Assembly: GCA_020528935.1 (NCBI GenBank)
Contig: JAJDFU010000370.1
Coordinates: 1 to 5,626 of the forward strand
Source of the DNA: Saprospiraceae bacterium
Lineage (GTDB): Bacteria; Bacteroidota; Bacteroidia; Chitinophagales; Saprospiraceae
Length of the DNA stretch: 5,626 nt
Direction: 5' to 3'
Position 1 is the first letter of the stretch. Each line of letters begins with the position of its first letter. Positions 1 through 5,228 of the stretch are shown here, piece after piece. The translations under genes were made by a program, and so were the position numbers. The notes under the pieces are model-generated. The model ran no database searches. It was given only the letters and a program-made list of their open reading frames with translations, and was not told where the DNA came from.

Positions 1-336
1 GTAATAGGACGCCCCATTACCCAGTTCTGCGGCGCCCGAGCGCACGGCGTCAAAGACCTCCAGCGCCGGCACCAGCTCTCCCCCGCCGAAAACGCGAATT
101 TCCATCTGCCCGCCGGACATCTGAGCCACCAGTTGGGCAAAGCGCTCACAGGCTTCGCCCAGGACGGGAAAGTTGGGCGGCCAGGTGGTGACCATGCGCC
201 AGCGATAGGTTTTCCGGTTGCGAATGGAAGGTCCGCTTTGCGCGTTCGGCTCAGGCATGCAGGCGCGAAGGGCAAAAGGCAGGGACAGGGTGCCTATCGC
301 CAGCCCTTTGGCAAATGCTTTTCTGGAAATGCGCAT
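1..336 (-). CDS. TRAP transporter substrate-binding protein, DctP/TakP-like (N-terminal part)
   Basis: This is the extracytoplasmic solute receptor of a tripartite ATP-independent periplasmic (TRAP) transporter, which captures an organic acid, probably a carboxylate or 2-oxo acid, for the membrane permease subunits. The ATG at 336 gives 112 residues in frame to the window edge, so the C-terminal two thirds lie outside. Residues 1-26 are an export leader: SRKAF at 4-8, a hydrophobic stretch at 11-23 and LRAC at 23-26, which could be a lipobox with Cys26 lipidated. The RK pair resembles a variant Tat motif, but this is uncertain. The mature part carries the family signature WRMVTTWPPNFPVLG (46-60), SGGQMEIRVFGGGELVPALE (74-93) and FDAVRSGAAELGNGASYY (95-112). 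No Shine-Dalgarno sequence precedes the ATG. The family call is confident; the ligand is not determinable here. The permease genes are not in this window. Confidence 0.88.
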   Translation of the reverse strand, partial: MRISRKAFAKGLAIGTLSLPFALRACMPEPNAQSGPSIRNRKTYRWRMVTTWPPNFPVLGEACERFAQLVAQMSGGQMEIRVFGGGELVPALEVFDAVRSGAAELGNGASYY

Positions 337-357
337 ACGACAACTCAGTTAAGCCCT

Positions 358-394
358 CAAAGTAAGCGGAAAAGCGCTTTTTTGTAAACACAAA
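358..394 (-). promoter_or_regulatory. weak candidate promoter for the TRAP receptor gene
   Basis: On the minus strand TTACTTTG (complement of 358-365) differs by one base from the Bacteroidota -7 box TAnnTTTG, and lies about 21 bp before the ATG. A TTTG (complement of 391-394) lies 25 bp further upstream, somewhat longer than the usual 17-23 bp. The 12-bp palindrome falls between the two boxes. This is a motif match only. Confidence 0.2.
370..381. promoter_or_regulatory. perfect 12-bp palindrome AAAAGCGCTTTT, candidate operator
   Basis: AAAAGCGCTTTT is a perfect inverted repeat without a loop. It lies in the 69-bp spacer between the divergent TRAP receptor and radical SAM genes. An even-length palindrome centred on CG, with AAGCG/CGCTT half-sites, resembles operators of LacI-type dimeric repressors. 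It overlaps the -33 region of the proposed plus-strand promoter and lies between the proposed minus-strand boxes, so a bound protein could affect both genes. No regulator gene is visible nearby; the role is inferred. Confidence 0.3.
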
Positions 395-408
395 ATGTTT
401 TAAATTTG
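381..408 (+). promoter_or_regulatory. candidate Bacteroidota promoter of the radical SAM gene
   Basis: TAAATTTG at 401-408 matches the Bacteroidota -7 consensus TAnnTTTG exactly. TTTG at 381-384 could be the -33 box; the 16-bp spacing is about one base shorter than the usual 17-23. Transcription would then begin near 414-416, after the TTG codon at 406. That would move the translation start downstream to the in-frame GTG at 427. The surrounding sequence is A/T-rich, so a chance match is possible. Confidence 0.4.
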
Positions 409-1482
409 GTAAAAAACAAACAGCCCGTGGAGAAGAAAGCTGCAACCTCCGTTCGAAAGGGTAGGGGAGCTCAACTCAACCCGCACAATCCTTTTGAAAA
501 CACACTGCGCGACAAGATCCCCGATCCCGATCTGCCGGACCGGACCCGTTATCAGGAGGTCTTCCCCAAGAGCATGATCAACCGGGTGGACAGTCCCGAT
601 ATCGGCATGGCCTGGAGCATGAATCCCTACCAGGGCTGTGAGCACGGCTGCGTGTATTGCTACGCTCGAAATACCCATCCGTTTTGGGGGTTTAGTGCCG
701 GGCTGGATTTTGAACGGAATATTCTGGTGAAAAAGGACGCCCCCGGGCTACTGCGCAAGCAACTGCAGAAAAAAAGCTGGCGCGCAGCGCCGATCATGCT
801 GTCCGGGAATACGGACTGCTACCAGCCTGCCGAGCGCAAATTTGAGATCACGAGGCAGTTGCTGGAGGTGTTGTGGGCGTTTCGGCATCCGGTGGGCATC
901 ATCACCAAGAGCCGGCTGATCTTGCGCGATCTGGACCTTCTTGCGCCTATGGCAGCTGAGGGGCTCGTGCGCGTAGCGATATCGGTCACCAGCCTGGACG
1001 AGCAGGTGCGTCGCCTGCTGGAGCCGCGCACCGCTTCGGCAGGCGCTCGCCTGCAGGTGATTCGCCGGCTGAGTGAGCAGGGAATTCCCGTGAGTGCCAT
1101 GCTGGCCCCCGTCATCCCGGGCCTCAACGATCACGAGATCCTTCCCATGGCCCGGGCCGTAGCGGATTGTGGGGCACGGGCCGTTCACCATACCGTTGTA
1201 CGGCTCAATGGGGATGTCGCTGAAATTTTTGAGGACTGGGCCCGAAAGGCGATGCCCGATCGCGCGGACCGCATCCTCAATCGCATCCGGGATTGTCACA
1301 ATGGGCAGTTGCACGACAGCCGGTACGGCCGCCGGATAAAGGGGGCAGGGCGAATTGCCGAGATGATCGGCCAGCAAGTTGAGCTGGCCCGCCGGCTCTA
1401 TTTTGAAGATCGAACGATGCCGCCCTATAACCTGGACAGCTACCGGAAGAGAAAAGATCCTCAACTCACCCTTTGGGAATAG
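406..1482 (+). CDS. PA0069-family radical SAM protein (SplB-related)
   Basis: This is a cytoplasmic radical S-adenosylmethionine enzyme of the PA0069 family, distantly related to spore photoproduct lyase. The substrate of the family is, to my knowledge, not established. Cys78, Cys82 and Cys85 in GCEHGCVYC form the CxxxCxxC motif that binds the [4Fe-4S] cluster. Other family marks are KGRGAQLNPHNPFE (18-31), SPDIGMAWSMNPYQG (63-77), GLDFE (99-103), GNTDCYQPAE (134-143), GIITKSRLILRDLDLLAP (164-181), LEPRTAS (205-211), PVIPGLNDHE (235-244) and MPDRADR (283-289). At 358 residues it has the normal length. The protein ends in QLTLWE, which resembles a sliding-clamp-binding peptide. The open frame gives a TTG start at 406 with no ATG until about residue 57. 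That TTG overlaps a possible promoter box, so GTG at 427 (351 residues) is a serious alternative. The gene stands alone, divergent from the TRAP receptor gene and convergent with the SPOR gene. Confidence 0.9.
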   Translation: MVKNKQPVEKKAATSVRKGRGAQLNPHNPFENTLRDKIPDPDLPDRTRYQEVFPKSMINRVDSPDIGMAWSMNPYQGCEHGCVYCYARNTHPFWGFSAGLDFERNILVKKDAPGLLRKQLQKKSWRAAPIMLSGNTDCYQPAERKFEITRQLLEVLWAFRHPVGIITKSRLILRDLDLLAPMAAEGLVRVAISVTSLDEQVRRLLEPRTASAGARLQVIRRLSEQGIPVSAMLAPVIPGLNDHEILPMARAVADCGARAVHHTVVRLNGDVAEIFEDWARKAMPDRADRILNRIRDCHNGQLHDSRYGRRIKGAGRIAEMIGQQVELARRLYFEDRTMPPYNLDSYRKRKDPQLTLWE

Positions 1483-1485
1483 AAC

Positions 1486-1524
1486 ATCTTCACCGGACAA
1501 TGGGAAGAATCGTCCGGTGAAGAT
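1486..1524. terminator. bidirectional hairpin between convergent genes
   Basis: ATCTTCACCGGAC (1486-1498) and GTCCGGTGAAGAT (1512-1524) form a perfect 13-bp stem with a 13-base loop. It starts 3 bases after the radical SAM stop and ends 8 bases from the stop of the opposite-strand SPOR gene, filling most of the 50-bp spacer. The position fits a terminator shared by both transcripts. Neither side has a clear run of T, so it may act as an RNA 3'-end stabiliser or a pause structure rather than a classic intrinsic terminator. Confidence 0.65.
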
Positions 1525-1532
1525 AGATGGAT

Positions 1533-2177
1533 CTAGTAACCGCGAGCTTCCTTGAGGGATACCCGCATATCGTTTTTATAAGCCACGATCCAGGCACTGC
1601 TGAATCCCTGGCGCTTCAGTTCGGACTGGCGCGCTTTAGCATCATTGAAATCCCGGTAGTTGCCGATGACAACCTTCTGGATGTTGCCGGCATCTTCTAC
1701 CCGCATATCGGGAATGTTTTGCACCTTGCCCGGGATCTTGCCTATGGAATAGGCACCTACCTGGACGCGGTACACCACGCCCCGGCTGTAGTCCTCTTCC
1801 GGTGGGGCGGGATTGACGGGACCCGGATCCGAAGGCTGCGGTGGCATGTTGGCCTGCTGCAGCTGGTTAATGGTTTGCTCGGCCGTCATCAGTTGCTGCT
1901 TGAGCTGTTTGTTCTCCTGCTGCACCTGGGCGAGCTGAGCCTGAAACTGTTGTTGATTGGCCTGCATAGTGTTGAGCTGAGCCATCGCCTGTTGGGCTTC
2001 CATTTTGTACTGATCCCGTTCCTCTGTCAATTGCTTGAGCTGAGCCGGGTTTTTCCTGTACTCTTTGGCTTTTTTCTTCCATTCTTTTTTTTCGTCTTTG
2101 GAGAGTTGCTGACCGAATGAAGGCGGAGCAACCAAAGCCAGCGTCATAACAACGAAAAGCGCGTGATACCATTTCAT
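1533..2177 (-). CDS. exported coiled-coil protein with C-terminal SPOR-like domain
   Basis: The 214-residue protein has a signal peptide at 1-22 (hydrophobic core HALFVVMTLALVAPP, likely cleavage in SFG|QQ). A charged KKEWKKKAKEY segment (30-40) leads into a long Gln/Leu-rich coiled coil, about 45-110. A Pro-rich linker follows (112-127), then a SPOR-like module (about 134-210) beginning YRVQVGAYS and ending DAKARQSELKRQGFSSAWIVAYKN. SPOR domains bind denuded peptidoglycan, so an envelope role in the periplasm is likely. This arrangement matches small Bacteroidota proteins often annotated as ezrin/radixin/moesin family because of the coiled coil alone; that label is probably misleading. The frame is open up to 2240, but the ATG at 2177 is preferred because it begins the signal peptide directly and follows AGAGGA, a rare Shine-Dalgarno-like sequence here. 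It is last in the minus-strand run, 66 bp after the aldo/keto reductase. Confidence 0.82.
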   Translation of the reverse strand: MKWYHALFVVMTLALVAPPSFGQQLSKDEKKEWKKKAKEYRKNPAQLKQLTEERDQYKMEAQQAMAQLNTMQANQQQFQAQLAQVQQENKQLKQQLMTAEQTINQLQQANMPPQPSDPGPVNPAPPEEDYSRGVVYRVQVGAYSIGKIPGKVQNIPDMRVEDAGNIQKVVIGNYRDFNDAKARQSELKRQGFSSAWIVAYKNDMRVSLKEARGY

Positions 2178-2213
2178 AAATCCTCTGGTTTTGATGAGTG
2201 GTTGAACTTCAAA

Positions 2214-2241
2214 CAAGGATAAGGAAAAATATGGAAACAAA
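2214..2241 (-). promoter_or_regulatory. weak candidate promoter for the SPOR gene
   Basis: On the minus strand TTTG (complement of 2238-2241) is followed 16 bp later by TATCCTTG (complement of 2214-2221), one mismatch from TAnnTTTG. This is 36 bp before the proposed ATG at 2177 and just after the aldo/keto reductase stop. It would let the SPOR gene be transcribed on its own. It also argues against the longer 235-residue reading, whose start at 2240 lies inside the -33 box. Confidence 0.25.
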
Positions 2242-2243
2242 AG

Positions 2244-3200
2244 TCATTCATCCCACAGTCCGGCCATGGTGTACGGGCTGCCTTCCTGAGCCCAAAACGA
2301 ACAGTCTACAAAGGCGTAGTGCTTAGCCAGGTTGGCGATCGCCTCGGGCTCTGCATCGGACAGTTTGACCCGGGCGGCATCCAGGTTCTCCCGTATGCGC
2401 TGTGGAGTCGTGGATTTGGGGATTACGGCACAGCCTCTCATCATGTGCCAGGCCAGAAGGATCTGAGCGGGTGTGCATTCGTGTTGCCGGGCTATCTCCA
2501 CAATCGGGGGCACTTCCATAAGATTGGGCTCATCGTCCTTTTTCATTTGTTTTATCCGGTCGCGGGAACCGAGCGGAGAATAGGCGGTGAGGTGTATGTT
2601 TTGATCCCGGCAGTAGTGGAGTAGATCATTTTGCTGCAAGTAGGGATGCATTTCCACCTGATTCATGGCCGGGCGAACCGAGGTGTGCGGCAGCAGCCGT
2701 TCAATTTTGTGCCGGCTGAAATTGGACAGTCCGATGTGGCGGCTCTTGCCTGCCTGCACTGCGCGTTCCATACCCAGCCAGGTTTCGCCGGTGGGAACTT
2801 CGTCCAGGCTCAGGAAGTCGTCGGGGCCGGAGGGCATGGTTTGTACGCTCGGCCGGAAAACCACCGGCCAGTGGATCAGAAACAGGTCGAGATAATCGAG
2901 CTGCAGGTCGCCGAGGCTGCGCTCCAGCGCAGGCACGACGTCTTGCTCCCGGTGCGCGTTGTTCCAGAGTTTGGAGGTGATCCAAAGCTCTTCCCGTCGG
3001 ACTTCGCCATCGCGGAACAGCTGCCGGAGGGCACTCCCGATCTCCGCTTCGTTGCCGTAAATGGGGGCGCAGTCGATGTGCCGGTATCCGGCCCGGATAG
3101 CTTCCTGGACGGCGCGGCCCACTTCGCCGGGGCTGGATTTCCAGGTGCCCAGGCCGAGGGCGGGCATTTCATCTCCATTGGAAAAGGTGAGGGTCTTCAT
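2244..3200 (-). CDS. NADP-dependent aldo/keto reductase
   Basis: This is a cytoplasmic oxidoreductase with a TIM-barrel fold that reduces aldehydes or ketones with NAD(P)H. The catalytic tetrad is complete: Asp43 and Tyr48 in HIDCAPIYGNE, Lys77 in ITSKLWN and His110 in DLFLIHWP. GLSNFS (157-162) and NQVEMHPYLQQ (180-190) are family motifs. AYSPLGS (206-212) and IPKSTTPQRIREN (260-272) are the cofactor-binding segments, the latter typical of NADP-preferring members. The C-terminal FWAQEGSPYTMAGLWDE (302-318) resembles the loop of AKR1/AKR2-type alcohol dehydrogenases. At 318 residues it is full length. The ATG at 3200 begins with the expected MKTLTFSNGDEMPALGLGT; an A-rich stretch precedes it, with no Shine-Dalgarno sequence. 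It lies 40 bp after the patatin gene and could be co-transcribed with it. The physiological substrate cannot be read from sequence. Confidence 0.93.
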   Translation of the reverse strand: MKTLTFSNGDEMPALGLGTWKSSPGEVGRAVQEAIRAGYRHIDCAPIYGNEAEIGSALRQLFRDGEVRREELWITSKLWNNAHREQDVVPALERSLGDLQLDYLDLFLIHWPVVFRPSVQTMPSGPDDFLSLDEVPTGETWLGMERAVQAGKSRHIGLSNFSRHKIERLLPHTSVRPAMNQVEMHPYLQQNDLLHYCRDQNIHLTAYSPLGSRDRIKQMKKDDEPNLMEVPPIVEIARQHECTPAQILLAWHMMRGCAVIPKSTTPQRIRENLDAARVKLSDAEPEAIANLAKHYAFVDCSFWAQEGSPYTMAGLWDE

Positions 3201-3240
3201 GTGTTTCTTTTTCAGAAGAACGGATGGGGCGACTCAACGT

Positions 3241-4254
3241 TTAGAGCACTGCGTAGTCCAGGTCGCAGGTGCTGGCTGTTCCTAGCTGCTCGGCATGGCG
3301 CTCCAGCCAGCGGCCGGCATGATCCCGGCCTATCGCTTTGAGTTCCTGCAAAAAAGACCATTCCGCATTGAATTTACTGGACAACTTCAGATTTTGTACA
3401 TCTTCCTCCGGGTTGATATTGTGCAGGAAGAAGGGCCGGTATCGCCCCTGGCAGTCCACGCCGGCTTCGTGCAGGCGGCGGAAGAGGTCCAGCTTCTGCA
3501 ACTCCAGCAACAGGCTGGAATTAAAGCTCAGTTCGTTGATCCGGTCGCGGATCTCATACGGCGAACTGGGCGTTTCGCCGATGTTCACGGGATTGATCTG
3601 GACGATCACGATATCAGAGCATTCGGTTTCTTCCACCAGGGGAAACAGCGGAGGGTTGCCCATAAAACCACCGTCCCAGTAGGCTTCGCCTTCGATCTCC
3701 ACGGTGTGAAAAAGCTGTGGCAGGCAGGCCGAGGCCAGCACGGCATCCACACTGATCTCGGCCAGCCGGAAAACCTTGGCGCGTCCGCGGCGCACATTCG
3801 TCGCACACACGAAAACATCCGCATCGCTGCAGCGGCGCAACTCCCCGAAATCGATCATTTCCTCCAGAATATCCCGCAGGGGGTTCAGGCCCAGGGGGTT
3901 GAACTGGGTAGGGGAGAGGAAAAGGGAAGACATCTCCATCCACAGGTAGCTGGGCGAGGCTTCCATATTGCCCTTGCCGAAAAAGGCATCCCAATAGCTG
4001 GGACGAAAAAAGTACCGCCGGGCGGAATCGGATACGGCCTTCCAGAACCCTTCCAGCAGCGCCTGGGCAGCAGAGCGGCCGCCCTGCTGCAGGCCGTGGG
4101 CCAGCAGCACCGCATTGACGGCCCCCGCGCTGGTACCGGAAAAGGCCCGCAGGGGCAGGTCTTCCTCCAGCAGGCGGTCCAATATCCCCCAGGTAATGGC
4201 GCCGTGGGCGCCGCCGCCCTGCAGGGCCAGGGCCAGTTGGTGGTCAGTTTTCAT
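3241..4254 (-). CDS. patatin-like phospholipase family protein
   Basis: This 337-residue Ser-Asp dyad hydrolase of the bacterial patatin family is predicted to cleave acyl esters of lipids. All core elements are present: the oxyanion loop LQGGGAHGA (11-19), the nucleophile elbow GTSAG with Ser42 (40-44), and the catalytic Asp194 in WDGGFMGNPP. No signal peptide is seen, so it should be cytoplasmic. The C-terminal half, with INPV (220-223), RINELSFNSSLLLELQ (238-253) and SSKFNAEWSFLQELKAIGR (292-310), matches the patatins typically found beside 3-hydroxybutyrate dehydrogenase. It starts 10 bp after the dehydrogenase stop, with no Shine-Dalgarno sequence, so the two are almost certainly co-transcribed and perhaps translationally coupled. 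The real substrate, whether phospholipid, hydroxybutyrate oligomer or another ester, is unknown. Confidence 0.92.
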   Translation of the reverse strand: MKTDHQLALALQGGGAHGAITWGILDRLLEEDLPLRAFSGTSAGAVNAVLLAHGLQQGGRSAAQALLEGFWKAVSDSARRYFFRPSYWDAFFGKGNMEASPSYLWMEMSSLFLSPTQFNPLGLNPLRDILEEMIDFGELRRCSDADVFVCATNVRRGRAKVFRLAEISVDAVLASACLPQLFHTVEIEGEAYWDGGFMGNPPLFPLVEETECSDIVIVQINPVNIGETPSSPYEIRDRINELSFNSSLLLELQKLDLFRRLHEAGVDCQGRYRPFFLHNINPEEDVQNLKLSSKFNAEWSFLQELKAIGRDHAGRWLERHAEQLGTASTCDLDYAVL

Positions 4255-4264
4255 GCAGGTGGTT

Positions 4265-5044
4265 TTATTGGGCCGTCCAACCGCCGTCCACGGGAATGGC
4301 CGTGCCGGTCAGGGTGTTGGCGTAATCCGAAGCCAGAAAAAGGGCCAGTTGGCCCAGGGTTTCGAGGCCGACGAAAGATTTGACGGCCTGTTTTTTGAGC
4401 ATGACCTCTTGAATCACCTCTTTCTCGCTGATGCCATGGGCTTTGGCCTGATCTTCGATCTGGGCCTCTACCAGAGGCGTTTTCACGTAGCCTGGGCAAA
4501 TGGCATTGCAAGTGATGTTGTGCGGGGCCCCCTCCAGGGCGAGCACCTTGGTGAGGCCGAGAATACCGTGTTTGGAAGCTACATAGGCCGCTTTGTATTC
4601 CGAAGCTCGCAGTCCGTGGGCCGAGGCCACGTTGATGATCCGGCCGAAGCCGCGCGCCTTCATGCCCGGCCAGGCAGCTTTGCTGGTGTGGAAAGCTGCG
4701 GAAAGATTGACCCCCAGAATGAGATCCCACTTGCCTTCGGGAAATTCGTCAATGGGTGCGACGTGTTGCACACCGGCATTGTTGATGAGTACATCGAGTC
4801 GGCCGAAATCGGATTCGGCCTGGTGTACCATGCTGCGAACGGCTTCGGAATCCATGAGGTTGGTAGGAGAGAAGCGGACCTTTACCTCGTACGTTGCCGC
4901 CAGCTCACCGGCAATTTCGTCGCCATTCTCTTCCAGGCCGTTGAGCAGCAGATCGTATCCGGCCTTGGCAAATTCCTGTGCAATGCCCAGTCCGATACCG
5001 CTGGAACCACCAGTGATGAGGGCTACTTGTTTGCGTTCCGTCAT
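4265..5044 (-). CDS. bdhA: D-3-hydroxybutyrate dehydrogenase
   Basis: This short-chain dehydrogenase interconverts (R)-3-hydroxybutyrate and acetoacetate with NAD+, in ketone-body or polyhydroxybutyrate breakdown in the cytoplasm. The 259-residue protein has the Rossmann glycine motif TGGSSGIG (11-18), NNAG (88-91), and the catalytic residues Asn113, Ser141, Tyr154 and Lys158. The substrate-binding residues known from the Pseudomonas fragi enzyme (Gln94, His144, Lys152, Gln196) all have counterparts one position earlier: Gln93, His143, Lys151 and Gln195. This separates it from generic ketoacyl reductases. The C-terminal IPVDGGWTAQ is also typical of the family. It is the first gene of the minus-strand run and is followed after 10 bp by the patatin gene. 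No Shine-Dalgarno sequence precedes the ATG at 5044; an inverted repeat lies close upstream. No polyhydroxybutyrate synthase or CoA-transferase gene is visible in the window. Confidence 0.93.
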   Translation of the reverse strand: MTERKQVALITGGSSGIGLGIAQEFAKAGYDLLLNGLEENGDEIAGELAATYEVKVRFSPTNLMDSEAVRSMVHQAESDFGRLDVLINNAGVQHVAPIDEFPEGKWDLILGVNLSAAFHTSKAAWPGMKARGFGRIINVASAHGLRASEYKAAYVASKHGILGLTKVLALEGAPHNITCNAICPGYVKTPLVEAQIEDQAKAHGISEKEVIQEVMLKKQAVKSFVGLETLGQLALFLASDYANTLTGTAIPVDGGWTAQ

Positions 5045-5055
5045 GTATGCAGGGT

Positions 5056-5075
5056 TTGACTGTGTTTGGAGTCAA
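5056..5075. promoter_or_regulatory. inverted repeat upstream of bdhA
   Basis: TTGACT (5056-5061) and AGTCAA (5070-5075) form a 6-bp inverted repeat around an 8-base spacer, ending 12 bp before the bdhA start. It could be an operator or a leader hairpin. Six-base repeats occur by chance often enough that this stays tentative. No good TAnnTTTG box was found for bdhA; the nearest is GATCTTTG (complement of 5094-5101), with one mismatch and no well-placed -33 box. Confidence 0.22.
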
Positions 5076-5179
5076 CCGGCAGGGCTTGTACCTCAAAGAT
5101 CAAAAAAATGATCGTGAGTAAAAGCCATTCCAGCCAAAAATGGAAACGCACTTGCCGAAGAGCCGGCCCTTGAACTCCC

Positions 5180-5207
5180 GTTCCTTTTGCATCGTTTTCC
5201 TTGCATC
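5180..5207. repeat. imperfect 14-bp tandem repeat in the bdhA/oxidoreductase spacer
   Basis: GTTCCTTTTGCATC (5180-5193) is followed directly by GTTTTCCTTGCATC (5194-5207). They agree at 10 of 14 positions, with the four differences clustered in the middle. The repeat ends 21 bp before the ATG of the KefF-like gene, so it may be a two-site protein-binding element or part of that gene's 5' leader. Nothing else was recognised in the 184-bp spacer apart from A-rich sequence and the inverted repeat near bdhA. Confidence 0.3.
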
Positions 5208-5228
5208 TGTTCAAAACGCCGGAACCCG

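Noticed and set aside
748..1500. Minus-strand frame of 250 codons across the radical SAM gene
   Set aside because: It is a shadow of the conserved radical SAM gene, has no recognisable motif and runs through the hairpin between the convergent genes.
1527..2120. Plus-strand frame rich in Leu and Phe that looks like a membrane protein
   Set aside because: The hydrophobic run is the complement of Gln/Lys/Glu-rich codons of the coiled coil on the minus strand. The signal peptide and SPOR-like module support the minus-strand gene.
2202..2212. TTGAA-C-TTCAA interrupted palindrome in the spacer before the SPOR gene
   Set aside because: It is only five bases per arm with a one-base centre, too short to claim as an operator without conservation data.
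2178..2240. N-terminal 21-codon extension of the SPOR protein
   Set aside because: The extension would put residues before a clean signal peptide. A Shine-Dalgarno-like AGAGGA precedes the ATG at 2177, and the longer start lies within a possible promoter.
2631..3341. Plus-strand frame of 236 codons across the aldo/keto reductase
   Set aside because: It is antisense to a full-length reductase with an intact catalytic tetrad, and it crosses the 3201-3240 spacer into the patatin gene.
3295..4383. Long plus-strand open frame (362 codons) opposite the patatin gene
   Set aside because: The translation is low-complexity and matches no family I recognise. It lies antisense to a patatin gene with all catalytic motifs, and such shadows are common in GC-rich coding DNA.
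4115..5059. Long plus-strand open frame (314 codons) opposite bdhA
   Set aside because: It is antisense to a complete bdhA with every active-site residue conserved, and it shows no domain signature of its own.
5098..5113. GATCA/TGATC inverted repeat around an A-run
   Set aside because: A five-base stem with a six-A loop is weak and likely to arise by chance in an A-rich spacer.
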